Shown here one piece after another: positions 57,136 through 64,000 of a stretch of DNA of 64,000 nt. Each line of letters opens with the position of its first letter. Position 1 is the stretch's first letter. The stretch is from Nocardioides pini. GTDB taxonomy: Bacteria > Actinomycetota > Actinomycetes > Propionibacteriales > Nocardioidaceae. A program made the position numbers and the translations under genes. The notes below the pieces were generated by a model, which was not told the origin of the DNA, made no database searches, and saw nothing but the letters and a program-made list of their open reading frames with translations. Location of the stretch: the NCBI RefSeq assembly GCF_026712185.1, contig NZ_JAPPUX010000001.1, forward strand, positions 744,001 through 808,000, read 5' to 3'.

Positions 57136-59184
57136 TCACTCACCGGGCGGTGTGTAACTTCCGGTCTCTAAGTGACGTTGTCGTTCCTCAGCAGTGTAAA
57201 TTCCAAGCGGAGCTCTGCTCTCGAAGGGAAGGTGATCGAGGGCGAGTCGCCGGAAGACGTAGTCCATTATGGATTGCGCCATGCGGATGTCAGGGTCATC
57301 CGATAGGCCAGCAGGCTCGAAGCGCAAGTTGGTCATCTTGTTCACCATCTCGTCCAGCGGAACGCCGTACTGAAGAGCCATCGACGTCATCAGGCTAAAC
57401 GCATCCATGATCCCTGAAAGGGTCGATCCAGACTTCCCAAGCCGGATGCGGACTTCACCGAGATCGCCCGAATCGAACGTCTCGGCGGTCACGTATCCTT
57501 CCGCGCCGCCAACTGTGAAACTCGTCGTCCGGGCCAATCTCGACTTGGGTAGGCGACGCGGCACGGGGGCATCGCTTGCCGACATTGCCGGCGAAGGCTT
57601 GGAGGTGGATTTGACCACCGGAGGCTCAGCCAGCGTGAGACCGCCGGTCGAAGCTCCAGGGTCGGCAGCAACCATCCCTCCAGGTTCTTCCAAGTCCCTC
57701 AGCACAGCAGCCAACAGGATGTTGGCGCGCGACAGGACATAGAGAGCTGAGAGCGGTACGCGGTCCAACGCTTGCCCGTCTAGGAGTCGAGAGAGTCCCT
57801 CCTCGGGTAGTGCGTCTTGAAGCAAGTTGTACGCGCTTAGATCGAGCAGGTAGGCGTTAACGCTTTCGCCGCGCTCGTCGACCTCAGCTGTACGTGAAAG
57901 GACATGGAGAAACTTGAGGTCCACCAATTCCTCAACGGCGGAGGCGACCTCAGCGAAACCGACCAGGTCTGACCGCAGGACTCCGAAGATTGGCGACCCC
58001 GACTCTTGAAGGCAGAACCGCCTGAAATCCGTGAAAACCTCTTCAAGGAGCCGTGCGTCTGTCATCGACAGATCGGTCCGCAAGGCAGGCATCTTGCTTG
58101 TCGTCCAGTAGTCAGCAATCGCAGCCACAACGTGGTCCGTGTCGACCGCCTGTCCGTCGTCAAAGGAAAGGTTCGAGGCAGTCCGACAGAAGAGTTCCAG
58201 GAAATCACGGACCACGCCTCCCGAAGCAAGCACCAGCAGGGTCAGCGAGGAGCCATCAAACCGATGCTCGGTGAAGTCGGAAAATCCTACTTGGCCAGCC
58301 AGCGTATCTAAGATCGACGAAAGGTGGACGGCGGTTCTGTCTGGCTGCTCCAGAGTGAGGTCCAAGTCGATCCGCTCAATGTCCTGACCGACCTCGACGC
58401 CGATGAAGGCGCCGTCGACTCTGCTCAGAGTAGTGCGATGCTGAATTGAGGCGACCTTCAGAAACATTCCTGTGCCATTGAGCATCCCGTGCAAATAGTC
58501 AATCACATCAGGCTGCACCGCGCGCTCTAGGAGATAGAAGTCGTCCAAGAGCAGAAAGCTCTGATCAATGTTTGAGTTCTTCAACGCGCGCGCGAGTTCG
58601 GCCGAGTAGTCCGGAAGTCGCCGAGTCAGAAGTTCTTCTTTTCGTGAGGTGTAGGTCGCAGTGACCATTACCGACCGCTGTGCCCCACCAGATGCAGAGA
58701 CGCCGACACGGCCACCACCCAACTTCCCTGAAGCGGACGCATCAGTTTTGCTCGCAGTCTGAGTGGTGACCTCTTGCTGACTTTCCTGCGATATCAGCGA
58801 TTGCAACTCGCCAATCAGTACGCGCAACAGTTGACGTCGGCTCCCTGAACCCGAACCTGGGATGCTTTGTAGGACCTCGAGTACGACACGAGCCACCGCG
58901 TCCGCGTATGGCGCCCGCTTGATGAGGTCAGCAGTGAAGTAGAGAGCATGCCGGGTGTCAGATCGATTGCAATCGTCCGCCAAGGTCAGAAGCAGGGTGG
59001 ACTTCCCGCTTCCACGACGACCAAAGATCACTTGGTGCTGCTCACGTCGGACTGCTGCAGCGTGGCCGTCTAGATCAACGTAGATCGGCGTTTGGCCTGG
59101 ACGCGTTCGCAGGTTGGTACGGATCAGATCAACGAGCTCGGAGGTGAGCCCGCTTGTCTCACGCGAGCGAACGTCGTCGGTCAT
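57136..59184 (-). CDS. P-loop ATPase fused to a NrdJ-like C-terminal (TSCPD-type) domain
   Basis: A 682-residue protein. Residues 30-420 are a STAND/KAP-like P-loop ATPase: Walker A GRRGSGKS (55-62), a Ser/Thr/Gly-rich insert (135-180), and Walker B LLLDD (211-215). Helical/winged-helix-like segments follow to about 500, then an Ala/Pro/Ser linker. Residues 543-682 (SFTVGGAEGYVTAETFDSG, GKSGSTLSGIMDAFSLMTSMALQYGVPLDEMVNKMTNLRFEPAGLSDDPDIRMAQSIMDYVFRRLALDHL) closely resemble the C-terminal domain of B12-dependent ribonucleotide reductase NrdJ. No reductase active site is present. A nucleotide- or phage-NrdJ-sensing role in defence is inferred. ATG 59184. Confidence 0.75.
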   Translation of the reverse strand: MTDDVRSRETSGLTSELVDLIRTNLRTRPGQTPIYVDLDGHAAAVRREQHQVIFGRRGSGKSTLLLTLADDCNRSDTRHALYFTADLIKRAPYADAVARVVLEVLQSIPGSGSGSRRQLLRVLIGELQSLISQESQQEVTTQTASKTDASASGKLGGGRVGVSASGGAQRSVMVTATYTSRKEELLTRRLPDYSAELARALKNSNIDQSFLLLDDFYLLERAVQPDVIDYLHGMLNGTGMFLKVASIQHRTTLSRVDGAFIGVEVGQDIERIDLDLTLEQPDRTAVHLSSILDTLAGQVGFSDFTEHRFDGSSLTLLVLASGGVVRDFLELFCRTASNLSFDDGQAVDTDHVVAAIADYWTTSKMPALRTDLSMTDARLLEEVFTDFRRFCLQESGSPIFGVLRSDLVGFAEVASAVEELVDLKFLHVLSRTAEVDERGESVNAYLLDLSAYNLLQDALPEEGLSRLLDGQALDRVPLSALYVLSRANILLAAVLRDLEEPGGMVAADPGASTGGLTLAEPPVVKSTSKPSPAMSASDAPVPRRLPKSRLARTTSFTVGGAEGYVTAETFDSGDLGEVRIRLGKSGSTLSGIMDAFSLMTSMALQYGVPLDEMVNKMTNLRFEPAGLSDDPDIRMAQSIMDYVFRRLALDHLPFESRAPLGIYTAEERQRHLETGSYTPPGE

Positions 59185-59523
59185 GAGGCCCCCGGGGTGT
59201 GTGCATCGTGTAGCGGTGTCTTCAGCGTACGCAATGCACACAGGCGTAACGCGCGCTCAAGTGAACCAGCCGTCGCTCGGCGGGGCACACGCGACGAGGC
59301 GCGATGTTAAGTCCTCCCCGACACTGATAGTTGACTGCGTACCTGGCCCGAGTCGCCATCAACGCGACGGCGGAGTTGGAGGGGTCTGGCTGACGGCCAA
59401 CTGCGAGTCGGGACGGGCTGGCGAAGTGGCCCAATCTGGGCGCTTCGTAGCGCCACCCCGCGCTGCGAAGCACAGCCGCCCGACGCACCAGCGGCATGGC
59501 TGCAGCGTCGAGGTGGGCCGCGC
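59185..59523. promoter_or_regulatory. Upstream region of the ATPase gene, with inverted repeat 59198-59242
   Basis: TGTGTGCAT (59198-59206) and ATGCACACA (59234-59242) are perfect 9-base inverted arms 27 bases apart, just upstream of the ATPase start. This suits a dimer-binding operator or a hairpin in the leader. The remaining 280 bases, to the end of the LCP gene, hold no gene I can support and mark the junction between accessory and core DNA. Confidence 0.45.
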
Positions 59524-60729
59524 CTACTGGCGGGGCCGGCCCGTCGGGGTGCAGGCCTTCGCCGGCACCTTCGTGTCCTCGATGATCGCGTCGAAGAGCG
59601 CGGGCGCCCGGTCGGGGTCGGCGATGATCCGGTTGGGGTCGCTCGGCGCGGACAGGTTCGGCATCGTGCAGGTCTTGCTCTCGCCGGTCATCGCGAGGGC
59701 GAACCGGCCGAGGTCGATCGGGTTCATCTCCTCGTCGACGCGGATGGCGCCGGCGGCCGCCTCGTTGATCCGCCAGTAGCGCACGGGATTGAGGAACGTC
59801 CACGGCGTCATCGCCTCGTCGCCGAGCGCGCTGATCACCTCGCGCTGGCGGGCGACGCGGTCGAGGTCGCTGAGCGCGGTCACGTGGCGCGAGCGGGAGT
59901 ACGCCAGCGCGGTCAGGCCGTCGACCTCCTGGCAGCCCTTCTTGACGTCGAGCCGGGCCATCGGGTCCTTCATGTCCTGCTTGGGGCAGATCTCGACGCC
60001 GCCGAAGGCGTCCACGGTGTTGATGACGCTGCCGAAGCCGAGCTCGACGTAGTGGTCGATATGGATCCCGGTGAGCTTCTCCACGCTCGACACCAGCAGC
60101 GGCGCGCCGTCGATGGCGAAGGCCGCGTTGATCATCTGCGTGCCGTGGCCCGGCACCTCGGTCAGGGTGTCGCGGGGGATCGACATCATCGTGCGGCCGC
60201 CCGAGCCGGTGTGGAGCACGATGATCGTGTCGGTGTTGGTGCCGCCCCGCTCGCCGGTCTGCAGCGCCTTGCGCTGCTCGTCGGTGAGGTCGTCGGCCTT
60301 GTCGGAGCCGACGATGAGGTAGTTGGTGCCGGGCTGGTCGGCGGGCCGGTCGCCGCTGGGCGCCGCGTCGACCTTGTCGATCTTCGTCCAGTGGTAGAGC
60401 GGGACGCCGAGGAGGTAGACGAGCAGCAGGACCAGCACGAGGGGGATCAGGGCGAGGCGCGGGCGCCACCGGCGCTTCTTCTTCGGGCGCGGCGGCGGGG
60501 CCGTCGCGGGCGTGCGTCCCGTGGCGGGCGGCGGCTGGCCGCCCGAGCCGCGCGCCTCGCGACGCGCGACCGGCATCACCCGGGTCTCGTCGGTCCGGCC
60601 GCGCTGCTGCTGCGCCTCCACGCGCTGCGTGGCGTCGCTCGGCGGGTTCTTCGACTGGCTCCCGTAGAGCCAGTCGTACTCGGGTGTTCCCTTCTCGGGC
60701 ACCCCGGAGCCCTGCGGACGATCAGCCAT
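59524..60729 (-). CDS. LCP (LytR-CpsA-Psr) family cell-wall ligase
   Basis: A 401-residue membrane-anchored protein. A cytoplasmic Arg/Pro-rich tail of about 90 residues leads to one membrane helix (LALIPLVLVLLLVYLLGVPLY) and an external LCP domain: GERGGTNTDTIIVLHTGSGGRTMMSIPRDTLTEVPGHGTQMINAAFAIDG and ALAYSRSRHVTALSDLDRVARQREVI, with the Asp and Arg residues of the pyrophosphate site. It attaches glycopolymers to peptidoglycan. It shares a divergent promoter with the thioesterase gene. Confidence 0.93.
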   Translation of the reverse strand: MADRPQGSGVPEKGTPEYDWLYGSQSKNPPSDATQRVEAQQQRGRTDETRVMPVARREARGSGGQPPPATGRTPATAPPPRPKKKRRWRPRLALIPLVLVLLLVYLLGVPLYHWTKIDKVDAAPSGDRPADQPGTNYLIVGSDKADDLTDEQRKALQTGERGGTNTDTIIVLHTGSGGRTMMSIPRDTLTEVPGHGTQMINAAFAIDGAPLLVSSVEKLTGIHIDHYVELGFGSVINTVDAFGGVEICPKQDMKDPMARLDVKKGCQEVDGLTALAYSRSRHVTALSDLDRVARQREVISALGDEAMTPWTFLNPVRYWRINEAAAGAIRVDEEMNPIDLGRFALAMTGESKTCTMPNLSAPSDPNRIIADPDRAPALFDAIIEDTKVPAKACTPTGRPRQ

Positions 60730-60737
60730 GGGCGATG

Positions 60738-60747
60738 ACGCTACCGT
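60738..60747. promoter_or_regulatory. Overlapping divergent -10 boxes (LCP gene and thioesterase)
   Basis: On the minus strand TAGCGT (60738-60743) is 8 bases from ATG 60729. On the plus strand TACCGT (60742-60747) is 7 bases from ATG 60755. The boxes share two base pairs in a 25-base intergenic gap. Confidence 0.6.
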
Positions 60748-60754
60748 GCGGGTC

Positions 60755-61258
60755 ATGAGCGAGCGCAGTCCGCGCAGCACGTCGTACAGCCGGGTGAGCC
60801 TGGGGATCATGGCCCACTCGAGCGAGGCCAACCTGCTGGGCAACGTCCACGGCGGGGAGATCATGAAGCTCGCGGACTCGACGGCCGGTGCCGTCGCGCA
60901 CCGGCACAGCGGCGGGCCGGCGGTCACGGCGGCGATGGACGAGATGACCTTCCTCGCGCCCGTCCACGTCGGCGACATCATCAAGACCTACTCGCAGGTC
61001 AACTGGGCCGGGCGCTCGTCGATGGAGATCGGCGTGCGCGTGGAGGCGCAGCCCTGGGGCAACGCGGGCGACGAGCCGGTGCACGTGGCCAGCGCCTACT
61101 TCGTCTTCGTCGCGATCGACGAGGACGGGCACCCGCGGCCCGTGCCGCCGCTCGAGACGGAGACCCCCGGCGACGTACGACGTCAGCGCGAGGCCGAGAT
61201 CCGCCGCGCGCACCGGCTGGCGCGCAAGGCCGAGATCGACCGGGGCCGCGAAGGCTGA
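60755..61258 (+). CDS. Acyl-CoA thioesterase, hotdog fold
   Basis: A 167-residue YciA/BACH-like enzyme: LGNVHGGEIMKLADSTAGAVAHRHSGGPAVTAAMDEMTFLAPVHVGDIIKTYSQVNWAGRSSMEIGVRVEAQPW, with the usual Asp in ADSTAG and the NVHGG motif. It hydrolyses acyl-CoAs. A basic tail, DVRRQREAEIRRAHRLARKAEIDRGREG, follows the fold. A leaderless -10 supports ATG 60755 rather than an upstream ATG. Confidence 0.92.
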   Translation: MSERSPRSTSYSRVSLGIMAHSSEANLLGNVHGGEIMKLADSTAGAVAHRHSGGPAVTAAMDEMTFLAPVHVGDIIKTYSQVNWAGRSSMEIGVRVEAQPWGNAGDEPVHVASAYFVFVAIDEDGHPRPVPPLETETPGDVRRQREAEIRRAHRLARKAEIDRGREG

Positions 61259-61381
61259 CGAGGGGCGGCCCCGGCGGGTCTGCTGCCCTGACCTGCCGGC
61301 CCCGGCGCGTCGCGACAGGGTGGGACGGGTGTGACTGGTGATACTGGGCGGGCTGACTTCCCCCAGCAGAGAGGCCCCCCG

Positions 61382-62938
61382 ATGCCGTCCGTCCCGCCCT
61401 CCGGGTCGCACCAGCAGCGGTTCACCACGATCGACCGCGCCCAGCGCGTCCGGTTCCGCCGCGCGGTGACGCTGATGCTGATGACGCTGTTCCTCCCGGG
61501 ATCGGCCCAGCTGGTGTCCGGCAACCGCAAGGTCGGCCGCCTCGCGCTGTGGACGTGGCTCACGCTGCTCGTCGTGGGCGTGCTGACCGTCGTGACGTCG
61601 TACTTCTGGCACGGGCTCGCCTTCTGGGCCGGCACCAGCACGGTGCTGCTCCAGGTCCTCCGCCTCGGCCTGATGGCGCTCGCCGTCGGCTGGGCCTACC
61701 TCTTCGTGGACGCCTGGCGCCTCGGCCAGCCCCTGACCCTGCAGCGCCAGCACCGGCTCGCGGTGGTCGGCGTCAACGGGTTCCTGTGCTTCAGCGTCGC
61801 CGGTGCCCTGCTCTTCGGCGCCCACGTCGTGAGCGTCCAGCGCGACTTCATGATCTCGATGTTCGGCGACGGCGACGCCGTCGGCGCCCACCACGGCCGC
61901 TACAACGTGCTGCTCATGGGCGGCGACGCGGGAGCCGGCCGGTGGGGCCTGCGGCCGGACTCGATGACCGTCGCGAGCATCGACGCCGAGACCGGCAAGA
62001 CGGTGCTGGTCTCGCTGCCGCGCAACATGCAGAACTTCCCGTTCCCCGAGGGCTCGGTCATGGCCGAGCAGTTCCCCCACGGCTTCGACGAGGAGGGGAT
62101 GTACCTCAACGGGCTCGCGACGTGGGCGCTCGACCACGCCGAGCTGTTCAAGGGCTCGAAGAACCCCGGCGTCGACGCCACGATCGAGGGCGTCGAGGGC
62201 ATCACCGGCCTCAAGATGAACTACTGGGCGATGGTCAACCTCGAGGGCTTCAAGGACCTCGTGGACGCCGTCGGCGGGGTGGAGCTCACCGTGCGCCAGC
62301 GGATCCCGGTGGGCCTGCCGAGCGACTCGTTCTTCCGCTACATCGAGCCCGGCACCCGCACGCTGAACGGCATGGACACGCTCTGGTTCGCCCGTGCGCG
62401 CCACGACTCCGACGACTACTCGCGCATGGCGCGCCAGAAGTGCGTGATGAGCGCGATGCTCCAGCAGGTGAGCCCGCAGGTCGCGCTGCGCAACTTCGAG
62501 AAGATCGCCGGCGCCAGCTCGGCGATGGTCTCCACCAACGTCCCGCGCGGGGAGGTCGACCGCTTCGTCGACCTCGCGCTCAAGGCCAAGAGCCAGAAGA
62601 TCGCCACGCTCTCGCTCGTGCCGCCCATGGTCAACACGGCGAACCCCGACATCGACCTGGTCCACGCCAAGGTGCAGGCGGCCATCGCCAGGGCGGAGGG
62701 GCGAACGCCCGAGAAGCCCGCCGAGACCGCCGAGGCCGCGCCGGCCGGGACGTCCGAGGCGCCCGGGGCCACCGGCACCGCCGGGGAGGCCGCCGACGCC
62801 GCACCGGAGCAGGACGGCGCCGCGACGCCGCCCGCGCCGACGCCCAGCACGCCCCCGGCCGTGACCGGCGGGTCGCTCGGCTCGCTGTCCACGGGCTACG
62901 CCGCCAACCAGTCGGAGGACCTCGGCGCCGTTTGCTGA
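61382..62938 (+). CDS. LCP family protein with multi-helix N-terminus
   Basis: A 518-residue protein. Three to four membrane helices (LMLMTLFLPGSAQLVSG, LALWTWLTLLVVGVLTVVTSYFW, VLLQVLRLGLMALAVGWAYLFV, and AVVGVNGFLCFSVAGALLFGAHVV) precede an external LCP domain (YNVLLMGGDAGAGRWGLRPDSMTVASIDAETGKTVLVSLPRNMQNFPFP; LWFARARHDSDDYSRMARQKCVMSAML). A long Ala/Pro/Glu-rich tail ends in Cys. Typical single-anchor LCPs have one helix, so the N-terminus is expanded. ATG 61382 has GAGAGG 8 bases upstream. Confidence 0.9.
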   Translation: MPSVPPSGSHQQRFTTIDRAQRVRFRRAVTLMLMTLFLPGSAQLVSGNRKVGRLALWTWLTLLVVGVLTVVTSYFWHGLAFWAGTSTVLLQVLRLGLMALAVGWAYLFVDAWRLGQPLTLQRQHRLAVVGVNGFLCFSVAGALLFGAHVVSVQRDFMISMFGDGDAVGAHHGRYNVLLMGGDAGAGRWGLRPDSMTVASIDAETGKTVLVSLPRNMQNFPFPEGSVMAEQFPHGFDEEGMYLNGLATWALDHAELFKGSKNPGVDATIEGVEGITGLKMNYWAMVNLEGFKDLVDAVGGVELTVRQRIPVGLPSDSFFRYIEPGTRTLNGMDTLWFARARHDSDDYSRMARQKCVMSAMLQQVSPQVALRNFEKIAGASSAMVSTNVPRGEVDRFVDLALKAKSQKIATLSLVPPMVNTANPDIDLVHAKVQAAIARAEGRTPEKPAETAEAAPAGTSEAPGATGTAGEAADAAPEQDGAATPPAPTPSTPPAVTGGSLGSLSTGYAANQSEDLGAVC

Positions 62939-62956
62939 GCGCGCCCGTGACGCCCC

Positions 62957-62962
62957 TAGTGT
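62957..62962 (+). promoter_or_regulatory. Leaderless -10 for glycosyltransferase
   Basis: TAGTGT, 7 bases before GTG 62970. Confidence 0.6.
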
Positions 62963-62969
62963 GTACGCC

Positions 62970-63899
62970 GTGACCACCGGACCCCTGCCTCGCATCGTCG
63001 CGGTCGTGGTCACCTTCAACCGCCTGCCGCTGCTCCAGAAGCTGGTCGAGCGGCTCGGGCAGGTCGACGGCCTGGCCGAGGTGCTGGTCGTCGACAACGC
63101 GTCGTCCGACGGCACGGGGGAGTGGCTCGCCGACCGCCCGACCACCGGCGAGATCCCCCTCAGCGGACGCACCCTCAGCACCAACCGCGGCGGCGCCGGC
63201 GGCTTCCACGACGGCCTGGCGTGGGCGATCGACCGCGACGCCGACCTGGTGTGGCTGATGGACGACGACGGCCTGCCCGACGTCGACTGCCTCGACCACC
63301 TGCTGCTCGAGACCGACAACCTCGACTTCTGGGGTCCCCTGGTGGTCGACGAGGCCGACCCGGACCGCCTCGTGTTCCCCATCCGCCTGCCCGGCAGCAC
63401 CCGCGTCGTGCACGCCGTGGACGACGTACGCCGCGCCGCGAAGAAGGACCGGATCGCCGGGATCGTGATCCCCTTCAACGGCGTGCTGGTCACCAAGGAG
63501 CTCGTCGACCGGATCGGGCTGCCCCGCGAGGAGTTCTTCATCTGGGGCGACGACCACGAGTACCGCCTGCGGGCCGAGGAGGCCGGGGCCCGCGTGGCCA
63601 CGGTCGTGACCGCGACGGTGCGCCACCCCAGCGTCGGCAACCTCGGCACGCCGATGATGTTCGGTCGCACCACCTACAACGACTCACCGAGCGACCTGAA
63701 GCACTACTGCATGGCCCGCAACAACCTGGTCAACCTCCGCGACTACCGCGGACCGCTCCACGCGCTGGCGTTCGTCGTGAAGACCGCCTGGTTCTACACC
63801 TTCACCCGCCCGAGCCTGTCCCGCCTGCGGCTCAGCGCCGGCGCGATGCGGGCCGGCATCGCCGGGGACTTCGACGGCCACCGGAGGTTCCTGTCGTGA
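62970..63899 (+). CDS. Family 2 glycosyltransferase, galactofuranosyltransferase-like
   Basis: A 309-residue GT-A enzyme. IVAVVVTFNRLPLLQKLVERLGQVDGLAEVLVVDNASSDGTGEWLA (nucleotide-sugar site), NRGGAGGFHDGLAWAIDRDADLVWLMDDDGLPDVDCL (DDD metal site), and FFIWGDDHEYRLRAEEAGARVATVVTATVRHP (catalytic acidic pair) match GlfT1/rhamnosyl-type enzymes of actinobacterial galactan. Its TGA overlaps the next glycosyltransferase start (GTGA), so they form an operon for cell-wall polysaccharide assembly. Confidence 0.9.
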   Translation: MTTGPLPRIVAVVVTFNRLPLLQKLVERLGQVDGLAEVLVVDNASSDGTGEWLADRPTTGEIPLSGRTLSTNRGGAGGFHDGLAWAIDRDADLVWLMDDDGLPDVDCLDHLLLETDNLDFWGPLVVDEADPDRLVFPIRLPGSTRVVHAVDDVRRAAKKDRIAGIVIPFNGVLVTKELVDRIGLPREEFFIWGDDHEYRLRAEEAGARVATVVTATVRHPSVGNLGTPMMFGRTTYNDSPSDLKHYCMARNNLVNLRDYRGPLHALAFVVKTAWFYTFTRPSLSRLRLSAGAMRAGIAGDFDGHRRFLS

Positions 63900-64000
63900 C
63901 CACCCCGGCCGCCCGGTCGACGGAGACGGTGGCGGTCGTCGTGGTCACCTACAACCGCGCCGACCTGCTCGCCCGGCTCCTCGACGGCCTCGCCGCCCAG
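63896..64000 (+). CDS. Family 2 glycosyltransferase, N-terminal fragment
   Basis: The first 35 residues only (VTTPAARSTETVAVVVVTYNRADLLARLLDGLAAQ), showing the VVVVTYNRADLL strand-loop of GT2 enzymes. GTG 63896 overlaps the preceding stop by 4 bases. The gene runs past the window edge. Confidence 0.85.
   Translation, partial: MTTPAARSTETVAVVVVTYNRADLLARLLDGLAAQ

Overview
This window is chromosomal DNA from a high-GC actinobacterium, most likely Nocardioides or a close relative (Nocardioidaceae). The support is: very high GC; frequent GTACG/CGTACG strings; heavy GTG start use with ATGA/GTGA gene overlaps; an acyl-CoA carboxylase with an epsilon subunit next to birA; LLM/F420-type oxidoreductases; a DUF222/HNH (13E12-type) gene; and many leaderless promoters, in which a TANNNT -10 box ends 6-8 bases before the start codon. 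The genus call is an inference. I found no rRNA, tRNA, CRISPR array or replication origin.

Layout. 1-4.2 kb: the end of an AAA ATPase, a secreted Ig-like-type protein, a VOC/HxlR pair with a clear operator, and an IS481-family element (TSD CTAG) inserted inside the promoter of a maltokinase-cap-like gene. 4.2-8.4 kb: a TetR-FAD dehydrogenase operon and the biotinylated alpha subunit of acyl-CoA carboxylase. 8.5-14.8 kb: an iron-uptake operon behind an IdeR/DtxR-type box. It encodes an FbpA-like lipoprotein, a fused permease and an ATPase, then an 869-residue adenylation-carrier-membrane fusion protein. 14.8-19.1 kb: methyltransferase/LysR pair, LLM oxidoreductase and acyl-CoA dehydrogenase around an 18-bp perfect palindrome. 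19.2-23.5 kb: a NarL-type two-component system followed by a NatAB-like ABC exporter. 23.5-27.6 kb: membrane lipid genes, Maf and a DUF885 peptidase-like protein. 27.7-34.5 kb: accE-accD divergent from birA, a PH-domain protein, a class III adenylate cyclase, a receiver-less winged-helix regulator, purK-purE and arfB. 34.6-40.7 kb: catabolic and stress housekeeping genes. 40.7-47.3 kb: a type VII-like small/large gene pair, a copper locus (His-rich lipoprotein, CopCD, YcnI) and a PadR/DUF1707 operon.

47.5-59.5 kb is an accessory region with lower GC. It holds an SOS-controlled DUF222/HNH gene, an alpha/beta hydrolase, a NERD-domain protein, two excalibur-domain secreted proteins, a DUF4236/TPR-like protein, a tyrosine recombinase, a frameshifted winged-helix-like gene, an ApeA-like HEPN candidate defence gene, and a 682-residue P-loop ATPase. 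The last 140 residues of that ATPase look like the C-terminal domain of B12-dependent ribonucleotide reductase (NrdJ). This ATPase-NrdJ-tail fusion next to an ApeA-like gene and a recombinase is the best candidate in the window for an undescribed system, probably anti-phage.

59.5-64 kb returns to core cell-envelope genes: two LCP (LytR-CpsA-Psr) proteins, a thioesterase and two family-2 glycosyltransferases (galactofuranosyl type), the last one cut by the window edge.
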